From Bacteroidota bacterium (GTDB lineage Bacteria > Bacteroidota > Bacteroidia > Palsa-948), in contig PLUL01000056.1 of assembly GCA_003164895.1 (NCBI GenBank), positions 1 through 53,949 of the forward strand: a stretch of 53,949 bases of DNA, given 5' to 3'. Shown here in pieces: positions 15,475 through 25,427 of the stretch (position 1 is the stretch's first letter; every line of letters starts with the position of its first letter). Both the position numbers and the translations under genes were made by a program. The notes beneath the pieces were generated by a model, which saw only the letters and a program-made list of their open reading frames with translations, made no database searches and was not told the origin of the DNA.

Positions 15475-15598
15475 AATGTAAATTCTGCTTGCAATAAAAG
15501 GAGCAATATCACCAAGCTAAAAGTCATCTGTAGGAGATTATAAATGGCTCGCTTCTGATTTCTTATTCCGCACATTTATCCACATTCATTAATAGATA

Positions 15599-15606
15599 TA
15601 CATTTG
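15599..15606 (+). promoter_or_regulatory. -7 promoter box of the dienoyl-CoA reductase gene
   Basis: TACATTTG is an exact TAnnTTTG ending 27 nt before the ATG at 15634. An in-frame TTG at 15604 lies within this box, so it cannot be the translation start if this promoter is used. Confidence 0.55.
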
Positions 15607-15633
15607 CATCCTCTACTAAAAACAAAACACACT

Positions 15634-16509
15634 ATGTATAACGAACCCATGCTCAAAGAAAATTCCCTGCAAGGAAAAACAATCATTGTTACCGGTGGCG
15701 GTACAGGTCTTGGCAAGTCCATGTCAAAATATTTTCTCCAGCTCGGAGCCAAAGTTGCCATCACCAGCCGCAAGGAAGAGGTGCTGAAAAAAACGGCAGA
15801 GGAACTGGCAAAAGAAACCGGAGGAGAAATACTTCCGGTGAAATGCGATGTGCGCAGTTACGAGGAAGTGGAAGCAATGATGAAAACGGTGATTGAAAAG
15901 TTTGGCAGCTTTAATGTGTTGCTGAACAATGCCGCAGGAAATTTTATCAGCCCCACCGAAAGATTATCGCACCGCGCATTCGATACCGTGGTGGATATTG
16001 TGCTGAAAGGTTCTTACAACTGCACCCTGGCTGCGGGCAAATACTGGATAAAAGAAAAAATTAAAGGAAACATTCTGAGCACCATTGCAGCGTATGCGTT
16101 CACAGGTTCGGGATACGTGGTGCCATCTGCCTGCGGAAAAGCGGGAGTGCTTGCGCTCACACAATCGCTCGCAGTGGAATGGGGAAAATACGGCATCCGC
16201 CTGAATGCAATTACTCCGGGTCCGTTTCCATCGGAAGGCGCATGGTCGCGTTTGCTTCCGGGTGAATACGTTAAAAAGTTTGACCCTGCAAAAACAACTG
16301 CGACTAATCGCTTAGGCGAACATCAGGAACTCGCCAACCTTGCTGCTTATCTTGTTTCTGATTTCTCATCCTACATGACCGGAGAAAATCTGGTGATTGA
16401 CGGCGGGCAGTGGCTCAAAGGCGCAGGACAATTTAATATGCTCGATATGGTTCCCAAAGAAATGTGGGACACAATCGAACAGCTTACGAGGAAAGGAAAG
16501 TCTTCCTGA
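15634..16509 (+). CDS. 2,4-dienoyl-CoA reductase, SDR type
   Basis: A 291-residue short-chain dehydrogenase. The NADPH-binding motif TGGGTGLG is near residue 20, NNAAG near 100. The stretch NNAAGNFISPTERLS and then YAFTGSGYVVPSACGKAG closely resemble mitochondrial 2,4-dienoyl-CoA reductase, supplying the Tyr and Lys of that subfamily. It reduces 2,4-dienoyl-CoA intermediates so that unsaturated fatty acids can enter beta-oxidation, which fits the crotonases upstream. ATG 15634 is chosen because the longer frame starts in the promoter box; ATG 15649 is also possible. It ends 6 nt before the next gene. Confidence 0.85.
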   Translation: MYNEPMLKENSLQGKTIIVTGGGTGLGKSMSKYFLQLGAKVAITSRKEEVLKKTAEELAKETGGEILPVKCDVRSYEEVEAMMKTVIEKFGSFNVLLNNAAGNFISPTERLSHRAFDTVVDIVLKGSYNCTLAAGKYWIKEKIKGNILSTIAAYAFTGSGYVVPSACGKAGVLALTQSLAVEWGKYGIRLNAITPGPFPSEGAWSRLLPGEYVKKFDPAKTTATNRLGEHQELANLAAYLVSDFSSYMTGENLVIDGGQWLKGAGQFNMLDMVPKEMWDTIEQLTRKGKSS

Positions 16510-16515
16510 TAAAGA

Positions 16516-17082
16516 ATGAAAATTCTTGTCTTTGATAATTATGATTCGTTCACTTACAATCTTGTTCAGTATCTAGAAAGAGTGAGCGATGCACAAGTGG
16601 ATGTGATTCGCAACGATAAAATTCCTCTCGAAGAAATTAATAAGTACGACAAAATTCTTCTTTCGCCAGGTCCCGGACTTCCACTTGATGCAGGAATTCT
16701 TTTAGATGTTATCCGCGAATATGCTCCAAAGAAAAGTATTCTCGGAGTATGTCTGGGTCAGCAGGCAATTGCCGAAGTGTTTGGCGGCAAGCTCATCAAT
16801 CTCGATAAAGTGTATCATGGCGTTGCAACCGAAATGGAGGTTGTGAAGGAAGATATTTTATTCAAAGACATTCCGAAGAAGTTTAAAGCGGGGCGTTATC
16901 ATTCATGGGTGGTTGATTCCAATAATTTTCCAAACGATTTGGAAATTACCGTAAAGGATGAAAACGGTTTTGTGATGGGATTGCGTCATAAAAAATTTGA
17001 TGTGTGCGGAGTTCAATTTCATCCCGAAAGTATTCTAACCGAACACGGGCAAACGCTTATCAGCAATTGGGTGGAATCGTAA
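16516..17082 (+). CDS. Anthranilate/aminodeoxychorismate synthase glutaminase subunit
   Basis: A 188-residue class I glutamine amidotransferase. It begins MKILVFDNYDSFTYNLVQYL, has PGPGLPLDAG, the nucleophile Cys79 in GVCLGQQAIAE, and the His/Glu pair in QFHPESI. It releases ammonia for the synthase partner (TrpE or PabB). No partner is adjacent, so whether it serves tryptophan or folate synthesis, or both, cannot be told. It follows the reductase by 6 nt and converges with pbpC, 11 bp away, with no terminator between. Confidence 0.93.
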   Translation: MKILVFDNYDSFTYNLVQYLERVSDAQVDVIRNDKIPLEEINKYDKILLSPGPGLPLDAGILLDVIREYAPKKSILGVCLGQQAIAEVFGGKLINLDKVYHGVATEMEVVKEDILFKDIPKKFKAGRYHSWVVDSNNFPNDLEITVKDENGFVMGLRHKKFDVCGVQFHPESILTEHGQTLISNWVES

Positions 17083-17093
17083 ATAGCACTTCC

Positions 17094-19523
17094 TTATTTC
17101 TTCCCGATAATTTCAAACTTTTGCGAAATAGTTTCCCCATTTTCATCCACAAGCGTGAGCGTATGTTTTCCGGGTTCGGGAGAAAACCCCATCTCGTGAA
17201 GTCCTTTTGTGCTGCCGATGTAATTGTCATCCAGATGCCAGTAGATAGTAGTTTCTGATTTGCGATGCGCCACGCGGAAGACAACTTTTCCGGTGCTTTC
17301 ATCCAATTCAACCGGAACAAAAATTTTACTTTCCTGTTTAGGGTACAATAATTCCATCGAAGAACCATTTGCCGAAGTTTTACAATCGCTTCTGAACGCA
17401 GGCAGTTCACTGTACATTGGGTTTTTGAATTTGTAATACCATTCCATTGCGGGTGGCAGAACAAACCACGATTTGTGAATCATACTGGAAACATTTTCGC
17501 AATCGCTGTTCACCCGCCATCTTCCGGTTGCATCTAAATGAATAAGGCGGTGATAAGGACAAGGAGCTGTTTTCAATCCTGCCGACTGCACCCATTGTTT
17601 TTCTATGTGCTCGCAAATCGGAAGAGCGCGGTAACCACTTTCTTTGCACACTTCAATTTGTTTCATTTCATCCTGTGGCATCTTGAACCATTCCTGATTT
17701 CCAAGCGTTCCGAAAATTTCAAAAAGTATTGGCGCAGCGGTACCGATGCCTGTGAGGTTGGGTCTCCCTTCTCCATTTGCATTGCCCACCCAAACTCCAA
17801 CCACATATTGTGGAGTAACTCCTATCGCCCAACCATCGCGGTAGCCAAAACTTGTTCCCGTCTTCCATGCAATTTTGAACGAAGAAGAAAATAATTGCCA
17901 ACTTGCGTCAATATCCGGGCGGTTAACTTCTGCCATCGCTTCGAAAGTGAGATAAATGGAGGCGGCATCTGCAAGTCCTCCCGATTCTTGTTTTTTATTT
18001 TTTATTTTTTGATTACTGAAATAATTTAGAGAATGAAAATCATTTTCACTTTGTACATTTCCAATTGAATGATTTAATTTTCTCGCCATGCTTGCATAAA
18101 TTCCTGTCAGATCCCAAAGTGTTGCTTCCGCTCCTCCGAGAATGAGTGTGAGTCCGTAATGTTCGGCAGAGTAATTTAAAGTGGTGATACCCAATTTTTT
18201 CAGATAAGAATGAAATCTGTCCACTCCATATTGCTGAAGCATTTTCACGCAGGGAACATTAAGCGAACGCGCAAGCGCACGTCTTGCCGGAACCGCGCCA
18301 TCGTAAGTGAGGTAAAAATTCTGCGGTGAAAAATCTCCAATCTGCATAGGAACATCCGGCACCAAAGTGTTCGGAAGAATTTCCCCTTCGCTGAGCATTG
18401 CAGAAAACAAAAAAGGTTTCATGATACTTCCGGTGCTGCGTGGCGAAGTAATAATATCTACCGCCTCCCCCTTACCCCCTCCTTCAGAGGGGGACACATT
18501 TGTTGAAGTCTTCCCTGAAGGGGGAGATTTAGAGGGGGCTTGAGGTTCTACATTTCCCACGTACGCCACCACATTCCCAGTTTCCACATCTGCAACAATG
18601 GCAGCAGCATTAAAAACCTGATTACCCTGAAGTTTAAGAGAATGTTTCTCTACAATATTTTTTATTCTCTCCTGCAAATTGGCATCCAGCGTTGATAAAA
18701 CGGTTTGCCCGTTCATTCCTTCTTTGGATGCGCGGTCGAGCAGATGAGGCGATAGTTGTGGAAGCGAAAATGGTTTTTCAGGGAGAAGCTCTGCTTGAGC
18801 GAGTACGCAGGTTATGGAATCCATTGCTCCTGATTTCCAGAGTGAAACTAACAAACGGTTTCTTTTCGCCAAAAGTTTTTCGTGATTTTTTCCGGGATAA
18901 ATCAAAGCCGGACTGTTCGGCAAAATTGCAAGCGTTGCTGCTTCGGACCAGGATAATTGATGAGGACTTCTGCCAAAATATCTCCACGAAGCAGCATCCA
19001 ATCCCACCACGTTTCCTCCAAAGGGAGCGTTGGATGCATAGAACGCAAGAATTTCTTTTTTGGAATATGAAAGCTCAAGACGTGTGGCAAGAATTACTTC
19101 AATGAATTTTTCGAAAAAAGTTCTGGGTTTATTTTTCCGTGCAATGCGAATTGCCTGCATGGTGAGGGTGCTGCCTCCGCTTTTTATTTTTCCTGCTTTA
19201 ATATTTTGTTTGAACGCGCGGAAAACAGAAACAGGATTTATTCCTGGATGTCTGTAAAAATATTTATCCTCAAAATTGATGATTGCTTTTGTAAATTTCT
19301 CCGGGATCTTTTCATCGTAGGGAAAACGCCACTGCCCGTCATCGGCAATCTTCGCTCCCAGAAGAATTCCATTTTTATCTTCAAGAACGGTGGAAGTTGG
19401 GTCTTTAAACAGTTTGGAAGGAAGGCAAAAACAATACCAAATGAACAAACCAAAAAACAACAAAAGAAATATTTTATTTTTTCTGCTCAGGTTGGAAAAT
19501 TTATTTTTTATAAATGAAAACAC
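17094..19523 (-). CDS. pbpC: Penicillin-binding protein 1C
   Basis: An 809-residue bifunctional peptidoglycan synthase. A membrane anchor (about residues 18-36) leads to a GT51 transglycosylase with Glu85 in NFEDKYFYRHPG and GGSTLTMQ. The transpeptidase has the STGSIMKP motif (Ser366, Lys369), RSLNVP and KTGTS, and a C-terminal PBP1C-type domain follows. A 78-nt palindromic insertion adds residues ~328-354, just before the active-site serine motif. The start is GTG; no ATG is available. It lies downstream of the macroglobulin gene, as in the E. coli yfhM-pbpC pair, but with a terminator hairpin in between. Confidence 0.94.
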   Translation of the reverse strand: MFSFIKNKFSNLSRKNKIFLLLFFGLFIWYCFCLPSKLFKDPTSTVLEDKNGILLGAKIADDGQWRFPYDEKIPEKFTKAIINFEDKYFYRHPGINPVSVFRAFKQNIKAGKIKSGGSTLTMQAIRIARKNKPRTFFEKFIEVILATRLELSYSKKEILAFYASNAPFGGNVVGLDAASWRYFGRSPHQLSWSEAATLAILPNSPALIYPGKNHEKLLAKRNRLLVSLWKSGAMDSITCVLAQAELLPEKPFSLPQLSPHLLDRASKEGMNGQTVLSTLDANLQERIKNIVEKHSLKLQGNQVFNAAAIVADVETGNVVAYVGNVEPQAPSKSPPSGKTSTNVSPSEGGGKGEAVDIITSPRSTGSIMKPFLFSAMLSEGEILPNTLVPDVPMQIGDFSPQNFYLTYDGAVPARRALARSLNVPCVKMLQQYGVDRFHSYLKKLGITTLNYSAEHYGLTLILGGAEATLWDLTGIYASMARKLNHSIGNVQSENDFHSLNYFSNQKIKNKKQESGGLADAASIYLTFEAMAEVNRPDIDASWQLFSSSFKIAWKTGTSFGYRDGWAIGVTPQYVVGVWVGNANGEGRPNLTGIGTAAPILFEIFGTLGNQEWFKMPQDEMKQIEVCKESGYRALPICEHIEKQWVQSAGLKTAPCPYHRLIHLDATGRWRVNSDCENVSSMIHKSWFVLPPAMEWYYKFKNPMYSELPAFRSDCKTSANGSSMELLYPKQESKIFVPVELDESTGKVVFRVAHRKSETTIYWHLDDNYIGSTKGLHEMGFSPEPGKHTLTLVDENGETISQKFEIIGKK
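18462..18540 (-). repeat. Palindromic element inserted in frame in pbpC
   Basis: A C/G-rich island about 78 nt long made of nested hairpins. On the minus strand CCCCCTC, TGAAG, GAGGGGG is a perfect stem-loop, and a second motif CCCCCTTCAGGGAAG precedes it. The outer ends (GCCCCCTCTAAATCTCC and the complement of GCCTCCCCCTTACCCCC) also pair imperfectly. It is translated as PQAPSKSPPSGKTSTNVSP..., a low-complexity stretch absent from typical PBP1C just before the SxxK motif. The reading frame is kept. Confidence 0.75.
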
Positions 19524-19534
19524 AATAATGAAAA

Positions 19535-19565
19535 TAAAAAATCCCCCTTCCTAAGAAGAGGGATT
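19535..19565 (-). terminator. Rho-independent terminator after the macroglobulin gene
   Basis: On the minus strand AATCCCTCTTC, loop TTAG, GAAGGGGGATT pairs over 11 bp (one wobble) and is followed by a run of T. It lies 43 nt after the macroglobulin stop and only 11 nt before the GTG of pbpC, leaving almost no room for a separate pbpC promoter. Confidence 0.85.
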
Positions 19566-19607
19566 ATGAAATGTTTTATTATTTTATTTTTCGCAAAGAC
19601 ACACTAA

Positions 19608-22600
19608 TTAAAGCGCTCCCGGTTTTACAATTTCAATCCATTGCCCGGGCTTGCGAGCGTTCACGGTGTTATCGTACATGGCATCGCAGGCAACGGTTGG
19701 TAAATAAAATTTCCCGATGTAAGCCGCATTCAGGATTACACGGAAGGTCATCGTCTTTTGCGCACCGATATTGAAAAAAGTATAAACCCTGTCATCGCGT
19801 ATATCCTGATAAGTCGGCACATCACTCTTCACAGCCGATTCGCTTTCATCCATCCGCGTGTTGTGAATTTCCCACCCCGAAGGAAAAATCTGCGAGAGCG
19901 ACATGTTATTATACCAACCTTTGTAACCAGGATTTGTAACGGTAACTTCGGCATAAAAATCCGTTCCCTGTTCAAGTTTAGAAACATCCATCGAGCCGCC
20001 ATTCATGGTGTGATAGGTAATATCCATCTTCAAATTATTTTCCGCAGAAGTTTTATCCCCTTCTTCCGGAATTCCCTGGAGCACAATGCGCGCATACAAA
20101 ATTCCTTTTCCATTATTTGTTACAGAAACTTTTCCGGCACTGGTTCCTTTTATATCAACCGGAATCTGCGACATAGGAAGTTTTGTATTCTTGGTTTGAG
20201 GAGCTGCACCGTTTATCGCCCAGGCATAACTCATGCTGCTTGATGCTCCGCCTGATTTTGCAAAACGTGAAACTGCAATGAGAGAATACGCAGTGGTTTG
20301 CGTACTCATCCAATAACGGTCGTTGCTCAACTCCACAGAAAGTTCCTTCACCAGCGGAGCTGCTTTCACATATTCACCCATCACACACAGCGCTTCAATG
20401 ATCATGGCTTCATCACGTTCGCTCGAACCATACGTGTAACTCATTTCGGAATATTTATTTACAGTTATGGATGTATTCAGGATCATTTGCTTGCCAACTT
20501 CCGGCTGACCGGCAAGCGCATACGCGGCAGCCAATCTCCATTTTGCAGAAGAAGAAAGTTCGGGCGCCTCGCGCAAACGATTCATCGCTCCGAGTTCAGG
20601 AGATTTTGCGAGCGCAAGTGTGTACAAACGATATGCTTGCTGCAGATCATCGTTGTAATACCAGTAGCGGTAATTTTTAGGATGATAGGTCCATTCGTTC
20701 GCTAATTTCTTCTGATATTTTTTCCAGCTGTCGATCACTCCGGAAGGAAGTGCATAACCTTTTGCTTCTGCTTCGAGGAGAAAATGTCCGGCATAAGTTG
20801 AACCCCAATCATCTGCCTCATAATATCCGGGCCAATAACTGAATCCTCCGCTTGCGGTTTGGAAATTTTGCAAACGCTTGATCGCGGCTTTAACGTTTTT
20901 ATCAATCTCCGATTTGAAATCGCTGTTCAAATCCAAAATATCGGTGAGATATAATTGCGGAAATGCAGACGAAGTTGTCTGCTCCACGCATCCGTAAGGA
21001 TAATGGATAAGATATTTTAAACGATAATCCAGATTCACAGGAGGAATATTGGAAATTTCCAGAACGCCACTGTTCGTTCCGGTCATTCCAACCGGTTTGT
21101 AATCCGAGTTCCAGGTTTTTCCGGGTTCGATTACGGTTTCAACCACATCGGTAATTTTTGGATTCGGATTGCGTACATCAATTTCAATATCATACGTTGC
21201 TTTTTCATTTCCGCAAGTGGCAACCACTTTCACTTTTCCGATTCCGAGTTTCGGATTTACTTTCATAGGGAAATTAATCACTTCGTCTCCTATTTCTTTG
21301 AAAAGAATATTTTTCTTCGTTCCTTCCAGCGGAGAAAAGAAATCATTTGCCAGAACTTCCACATTCACATTCTTCACATTTTTTTCCATTGCGAAAACAG
21401 TTACCGGAAGATTCACCGTTTCGTTCGGACCCACCACGCGCGGAAGAGTGGCAAGAATCATCAATGGTTTTTTCACTGTTACCGTTTTATCCGTTGAACC
21501 GTAAGCTGCGCTGCCATCTTTTTTATCTGATGGCTGACCGGCAATCACCATCACGCGAACTGAACCGACATATTGCGGCATCATGAATTCGTGCGTTGTT
21601 TTTTTTCCTTTGTCGAGTTGGAAGGGACCAAAAAATTTAACCATTGGTTTGAAACGATTTGCTTTCGCGCCTTCTTTGCCAGCACCTTCACCGTCACCTC
21701 CAATAGCTAAAAGTTTTTGCAGTGTTGCGCCCCAAGCGCCAATCACATTGTCGAAAAGATCCCAAGTTTTTACTCCCAACGCTTCACGCGCATAAAAATG
21801 CTTCCATGGATCAGGAGTTTCAAAATGCGTCAGATCGAGCAAACCATCGTCCACCACCGCAAGAGTGTAAGTCATCTTCTTTCCATTTTCTTCAGAAACA
21901 GTTACGCTTGCTTTTTCTTCCGGTCGCCATACATCGGCAGTTTTAATTACAGGACGAAGATGCGTGTTCGGATCTTCAATCTGAATCGGAATTACTCCGT
22001 ACATTCTTATCGGCAGGTCGTTCAGCGTTTGTGCGTGCGGCTGCACCAGCGTTACATGCGCATAAATGTTCGGAGCCATTTCTGCAGTGGCAGGAAAAGT
22101 AACTTCGGTTGTTCCTTTTTTTGTTTCCGCCCAATACGCCTGCAAAACTTTTGAGCCGGTTTCCAAGCTGATGAGCGCGCGTCCGCCTTCACCGGAAGGA
22201 ATACTTAGTTTTATCTGATCACCAACATTATATTTTTCTTTGTCGGCATTGAATGCAAGAACAGTTGCGCCCTGATTATCTTCCTTGTTTGATTTTCCTG
22301 CCCAGTAAGGCCAATCAATGTAAACGGTTTTTCCGCTGGAGTGTTTGCTTTCTTCATCTGTAACTCGAATTAAAAATCTTCCCCAGTCAGGACGATTCAC
22401 GCGTAAAATAAATTGTCCTTTTCCATTCACGGTAGAAATTTCTTTGGTCTCGTATGGCTGATGATATTCATCGCCAACAAATTCTCCCAGGTCATCGTTG
22501 TAATTATCCCACCACCAGCGCCATCCCACTTTATAAATTTTCACGGTAACTTTATTTCTCGAAACCGGATTTCCTTTTTCATCCACCGTTGCAATCTGCA

Positions 22601-25286
22601 CGATGTGATTGGTATCGGTTTGCAGCATTCCCGAAAATTTATCTCCTTCGGGAAGTTTCATGCCAACATACGATTTATAAGGAGAATACGGGAGCGAAAA
22701 TCTATCTATAGAAAAATTCCCGCCTTCCTCAAACACACGGGCGATGAAACTTGCTCGCAACATTCCGGGCGCCGCAGTTGCAATTTTGAGATCGGGAATC
22801 ACATTTACTTTTCCTTCCTGATCCAATTTGCCGTCAAGAATTGTTTGCTGTTCGGTAGAAAAATGCTGCGTAGGGTCGTCAAAAATAAATCCATCGTATC
22901 CTTTGAAAGCGGTAGATTGACCGGTAAGCGTAACATCCACTTTCGAGGCAAGTCCTTTTGCGATTGCTCCGCTAAGCCATTTCACTTCCAGAACTCCTTT
23001 CATATTCTTGCTGTCGGAATAAATTTTATCCGTGCCGAAATCCAAATGAAGTTTCAAGCGATTCGGCATAATGGTTTCAATTTTCAAATCCTTAGAGAAA
23101 GTGGCACCGCCTACATTTACTTTCGCTGACCAATTTCCGGTGGGTGCATCTTGTTCGGTTGCCGTAGAGAAATTATAAAAACCATTTAATCCTTTCGTAG
23201 AAACAATTTTTTTCACCACTTGCATTCGCGGATTCATCAGTTCAAAAGTTACAGGATGATTTGCCGGAAGTTTTTGCTCCTTGTCTTCCATTATGAAACT
23301 CAGGAAAAGCGAATCGCCCGGTCGCCACACTCCGCGCTCGCCATAAATAAATCCTTTCAAACCTTTTTCCACCGTTTGTCCGCCCACATCAAACATGCTG
23401 AGCGAAAGCGAGGAACCATCATCCAATTTCAAATAACCGCGCTGGTCGTCTTTTTTCGCGATGAGCAGGAACGGGACTTTTTTCATGTCATCAATCTGAG
23501 CCATTCCTTCTCCATTTGTTTTCAGAGTGGAAATTACTTGCTGCTGATAATTATAAAGTTCAATTGAAACTCCTGAAAGCGGTTTTGTAGATTTCAAATC
23601 GGTAACAAGAAAAGTCATTTGTCCGCCCGTTCCTTTTTTCGCTATGATTCCCAAATCGGAAGCCAAAATATTTCTCGTGATTTGTTTTCCGCGATAATAA
23701 CTTGGCGAACAAGGACTTTGTCGGTCGTTGTTAGGAATTTCATTTCCATTTTCATCATAAGAATAATCTTCATAGGAATAATAATCATCGTTGTAGTAAC
23801 CATAATAATTCTGAGGCTGGTCAAATTCATTATTGTTGAGATCGGCTTCCGTTTCGACTTCTTTCACATTCGTTTTTACTTTTTCGCCTTCGCAGTGATA
23901 TGCAGTTTGACTTTTTCTGAAACCGATCGTAACCTGATAAATTGCGCCAGGTTCTTTGTGAACCATTTCGGATAAATCAAGATAATAGGTATTCCATTTA
24001 TAATAATCCAAATCGCTTTTCGGATTTAACTGAATGGTTTTTTTCAAAATAATTCTGCCGACACGTTTCAATTCATAATTGCCGGCAAGATTATTTACCT
24101 GCAAAAACTGCGTTACATTATTTTCAAAAATCTTTATCACCTTCACATCTACCGCTTTCAAACTCACCGCTTGAAACGGAAAAACAAATCCTTGTTCGGT
24201 GTATGGAAGAATCACGCCTTTGCCGACTAATTTTACCTGTGGTTTTAATTCTTCAAACCGAACTTCCATCGTCATTTTTTCTTTCAGTGGATAACCGAGG
24301 ATATTTTTAATTCCTGCTTCAACATTTACATTTCTAATTCCTGAAAGTCGGTTGGAGGCATACCCTTTCACTTCGTTTCCATCTATAGAGAACTTTATGT
24401 TTTCATTCAACACGCCATTTGTATTTCCACCGGTTACTGCACCGTTTATTGTGATGAGTCCGCTTAGATTTTGATTTTCAAGAATCGGGTCAGAAAACAT
24501 TATAGAAACATATTGTTCGGGTTCGTTCACCACTTTTATGTCCATGATTTTAAAATCTCCCAGCGCAGGAATTGCAAACACCTGAGAATTATTCATGTCA
24601 ACGCCGATGGAATTTCCGTTCCATTTAATTAAAACTTCGGTGGATTTTTCTTTTCGCTCCACGCTGTCAATCACAAATTTGTGTTTGTTTTCTTCGGCAT
24701 GTTCCCATAAAACTTTCAGCTTTTTTCCTTCCTGAGTTGCCGTAAGTATTTTTTCCACCGCATCGTTCTCCGCGTTATCGGCAGTTACAATCATTCCTCC
24801 AACTCTCTGCCAAATCATATTTTTTTTGTCAGTGGTTTTCATTCCATCAATATAAACCGAGTAATCCTGCTTGAGCGTGCTGAAATAAAAAGTGAACTTT
24901 TCAAAACCAGACGGAACCTGCATCACCTTCGAAAGATGGAATGTCGCCTCAAAATTTTGTCCTGACGAAAGTTTTTTACTCGGACGAAATTCAACCGTGC
25001 GGTTATCAATCCAAACCGTTGTTCCTTCTATGGAAGGAGAAAATTCAAAAAGTTTTTCCTTTGAAACAGAATTCGTTTCGTGTTTCACTTCCGACTCACT
25101 TGCCAGCACAATGCGAATAGCGCTGTTTGTAGAAATATATCCCGAAGTAAACGCAGAAATATATTCGCTGAAAGCAGGATTTACTTTTTCAGCATGAGAA
25201 TTGTTTCCACTTTTTTTCAAAAAGGGAATAGAAACGATTCCTATCACCGCCAGCGCAGTGAGGAAGAAAAGCATTTTACGATTCAT
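19608..25286 (-). CDS. Bacterial alpha-2-macroglobulin family protein (giant, thioester type)
   Basis: An 1892-residue envelope protein. The N-terminus has one membrane helix or uncleaved signal (MLFFLTALAVIGIVSIPFL), with no lipobox cysteine. MG-type beta domains fill much of the length; GERGVWRPGDSLFLSF and TVKKPLMILATLPRVVGPNETV are characteristic. The thioester motif YGCVEQTTS is intact (Cys1433, Gln1436), followed by the helical thioester domain (SGGFSYWPG...). Such proteins are thought to trap attacking proteases in the periplasm and to work with PBP1C, which is the next gene. An acidic, Tyr/Asn-rich insertion (YYGYYNDDYYSYEDYSYDEN) lies near residue 500. Confidence 0.92.
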   Translation of the reverse strand: MNRKMLFFLTALAVIGIVSIPFLKKSGNNSHAEKVNPAFSEYISAFTSGYISTNSAIRIVLASESEVKHETNSVSKEKLFEFSPSIEGTTVWIDNRTVEFRPSKKLSSGQNFEATFHLSKVMQVPSGFEKFTFYFSTLKQDYSVYIDGMKTTDKKNMIWQRVGGMIVTADNAENDAVEKILTATQEGKKLKVLWEHAEENKHKFVIDSVERKEKSTEVLIKWNGNSIGVDMNNSQVFAIPALGDFKIMDIKVVNEPEQYVSIMFSDPILENQNLSGLITINGAVTGGNTNGVLNENIKFSIDGNEVKGYASNRLSGIRNVNVEAGIKNILGYPLKEKMTMEVRFEELKPQVKLVGKGVILPYTEQGFVFPFQAVSLKAVDVKVIKIFENNVTQFLQVNNLAGNYELKRVGRIILKKTIQLNPKSDLDYYKWNTYYLDLSEMVHKEPGAIYQVTIGFRKSQTAYHCEGEKVKTNVKEVETEADLNNNEFDQPQNYYGYYNDDYYSYEDYSYDENGNEIPNNDRQSPCSPSYYRGKQITRNILASDLGIIAKKGTGGQMTFLVTDLKSTKPLSGVSIELYNYQQQVISTLKTNGEGMAQIDDMKKVPFLLIAKKDDQRGYLKLDDGSSLSLSMFDVGGQTVEKGLKGFIYGERGVWRPGDSLFLSFIMEDKEQKLPANHPVTFELMNPRMQVVKKIVSTKGLNGFYNFSTATEQDAPTGNWSAKVNVGGATFSKDLKIETIMPNRLKLHLDFGTDKIYSDSKNMKGVLEVKWLSGAIAKGLASKVDVTLTGQSTAFKGYDGFIFDDPTQHFSTEQQTILDGKLDQEGKVNVIPDLKIATAAPGMLRASFIARVFEEGGNFSIDRFSLPYSPYKSYVGMKLPEGDKFSGMLQTDTNHIVQIATVDEKGNPVSRNKVTVKIYKVGWRWWWDNYNDDLGEFVGDEYHQPYETKEISTVNGKGQFILRVNRPDWGRFLIRVTDEESKHSSGKTVYIDWPYWAGKSNKEDNQGATVLAFNADKEKYNVGDQIKLSIPSGEGGRALISLETGSKVLQAYWAETKKGTTEVTFPATAEMAPNIYAHVTLVQPHAQTLNDLPIRMYGVIPIQIEDPNTHLRPVIKTADVWRPEEKASVTVSEENGKKMTYTLAVVDDGLLDLTHFETPDPWKHFYAREALGVKTWDLFDNVIGAWGATLQKLLAIGGDGEGAGKEGAKANRFKPMVKFFGPFQLDKGKKTTHEFMMPQYVGSVRVMVIAGQPSDKKDGSAAYGSTDKTVTVKKPLMILATLPRVVGPNETVNLPVTVFAMEKNVKNVNVEVLANDFFSPLEGTKKNILFKEIGDEVINFPMKVNPKLGIGKVKVVATCGNEKATYDIEIDVRNPNPKITDVVETVIEPGKTWNSDYKPVGMTGTNSGVLEISNIPPVNLDYRLKYLIHYPYGCVEQTTSSAFPQLYLTDILDLNSDFKSEIDKNVKAAIKRLQNFQTASGGFSYWPGYYEADDWGSTYAGHFLLEAEAKGYALPSGVIDSWKKYQKKLANEWTYHPKNYRYWYYNDDLQQAYRLYTLALAKSPELGAMNRLREAPELSSSAKWRLAAAYALAGQPEVGKQMILNTSITVNKYSEMSYTYGSSERDEAMIIEALCVMGEYVKAAPLVKELSVELSNDRYWMSTQTTAYSLIAVSRFAKSGGASSSMSYAWAINGAAPQTKNTKLPMSQIPVDIKGTSAGKVSVTNNGKGILYARIVLQGIPEEGDKTSAENNLKMDITYHTMNGGSMDVSKLEQGTDFYAEVTVTNPGYKGWYNNMSLSQIFPSGWEIHNTRMDESESAVKSDVPTYQDIRDDRVYTFFNIGAQKTMTFRVILNAAYIGKFYLPTVACDAMYDNTVNARKPGQWIEIVKPGAL

Positions 25287-25295
25287 GGATTGAAA

Positions 25296-25330
25296 ATTAA
25301 AAGTTTAAAGTTATAATTTACAAGTTAAGG
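25296..25330. repeat. AT-rich AAGTTAAAAGT-type repeat, locus 1
   Basis: A run built from TTAAAAGTTTAAAGTT and TTACAAGTTAAGG lies just upstream of the macroglobulin start. The same words recur at 32964-32994 (two perfect 14-bp copies of TTACAAGTTAAAAG) and 34281-34304. The rest of the 141-bp gap to the next gene holds nothing recognisable. Confidence 0.5.
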
Positions 25331-25427
25331 ATGGTATTTGGATGCGATAACGATTGAGGAGTAAAATATTTTGAGCGAATATAATTTATTTTGAACAGAC
25401 AAAGGATGAGCATTACTATAAAAGCAA

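Noticed and set aside
15604-15633. TTG start for the dienoyl-CoA reductase
   Set aside because: The TTG is part of the TACATTTG promoter box, so it would not be translated; ATG 15634 fits better.
19758-24000. Several ORFs of 60-240 codons opposite the macroglobulin gene
   Set aside because: They lie within a clearly coding 1892-codon gene, lack recognisable domains and are antisense shadows.
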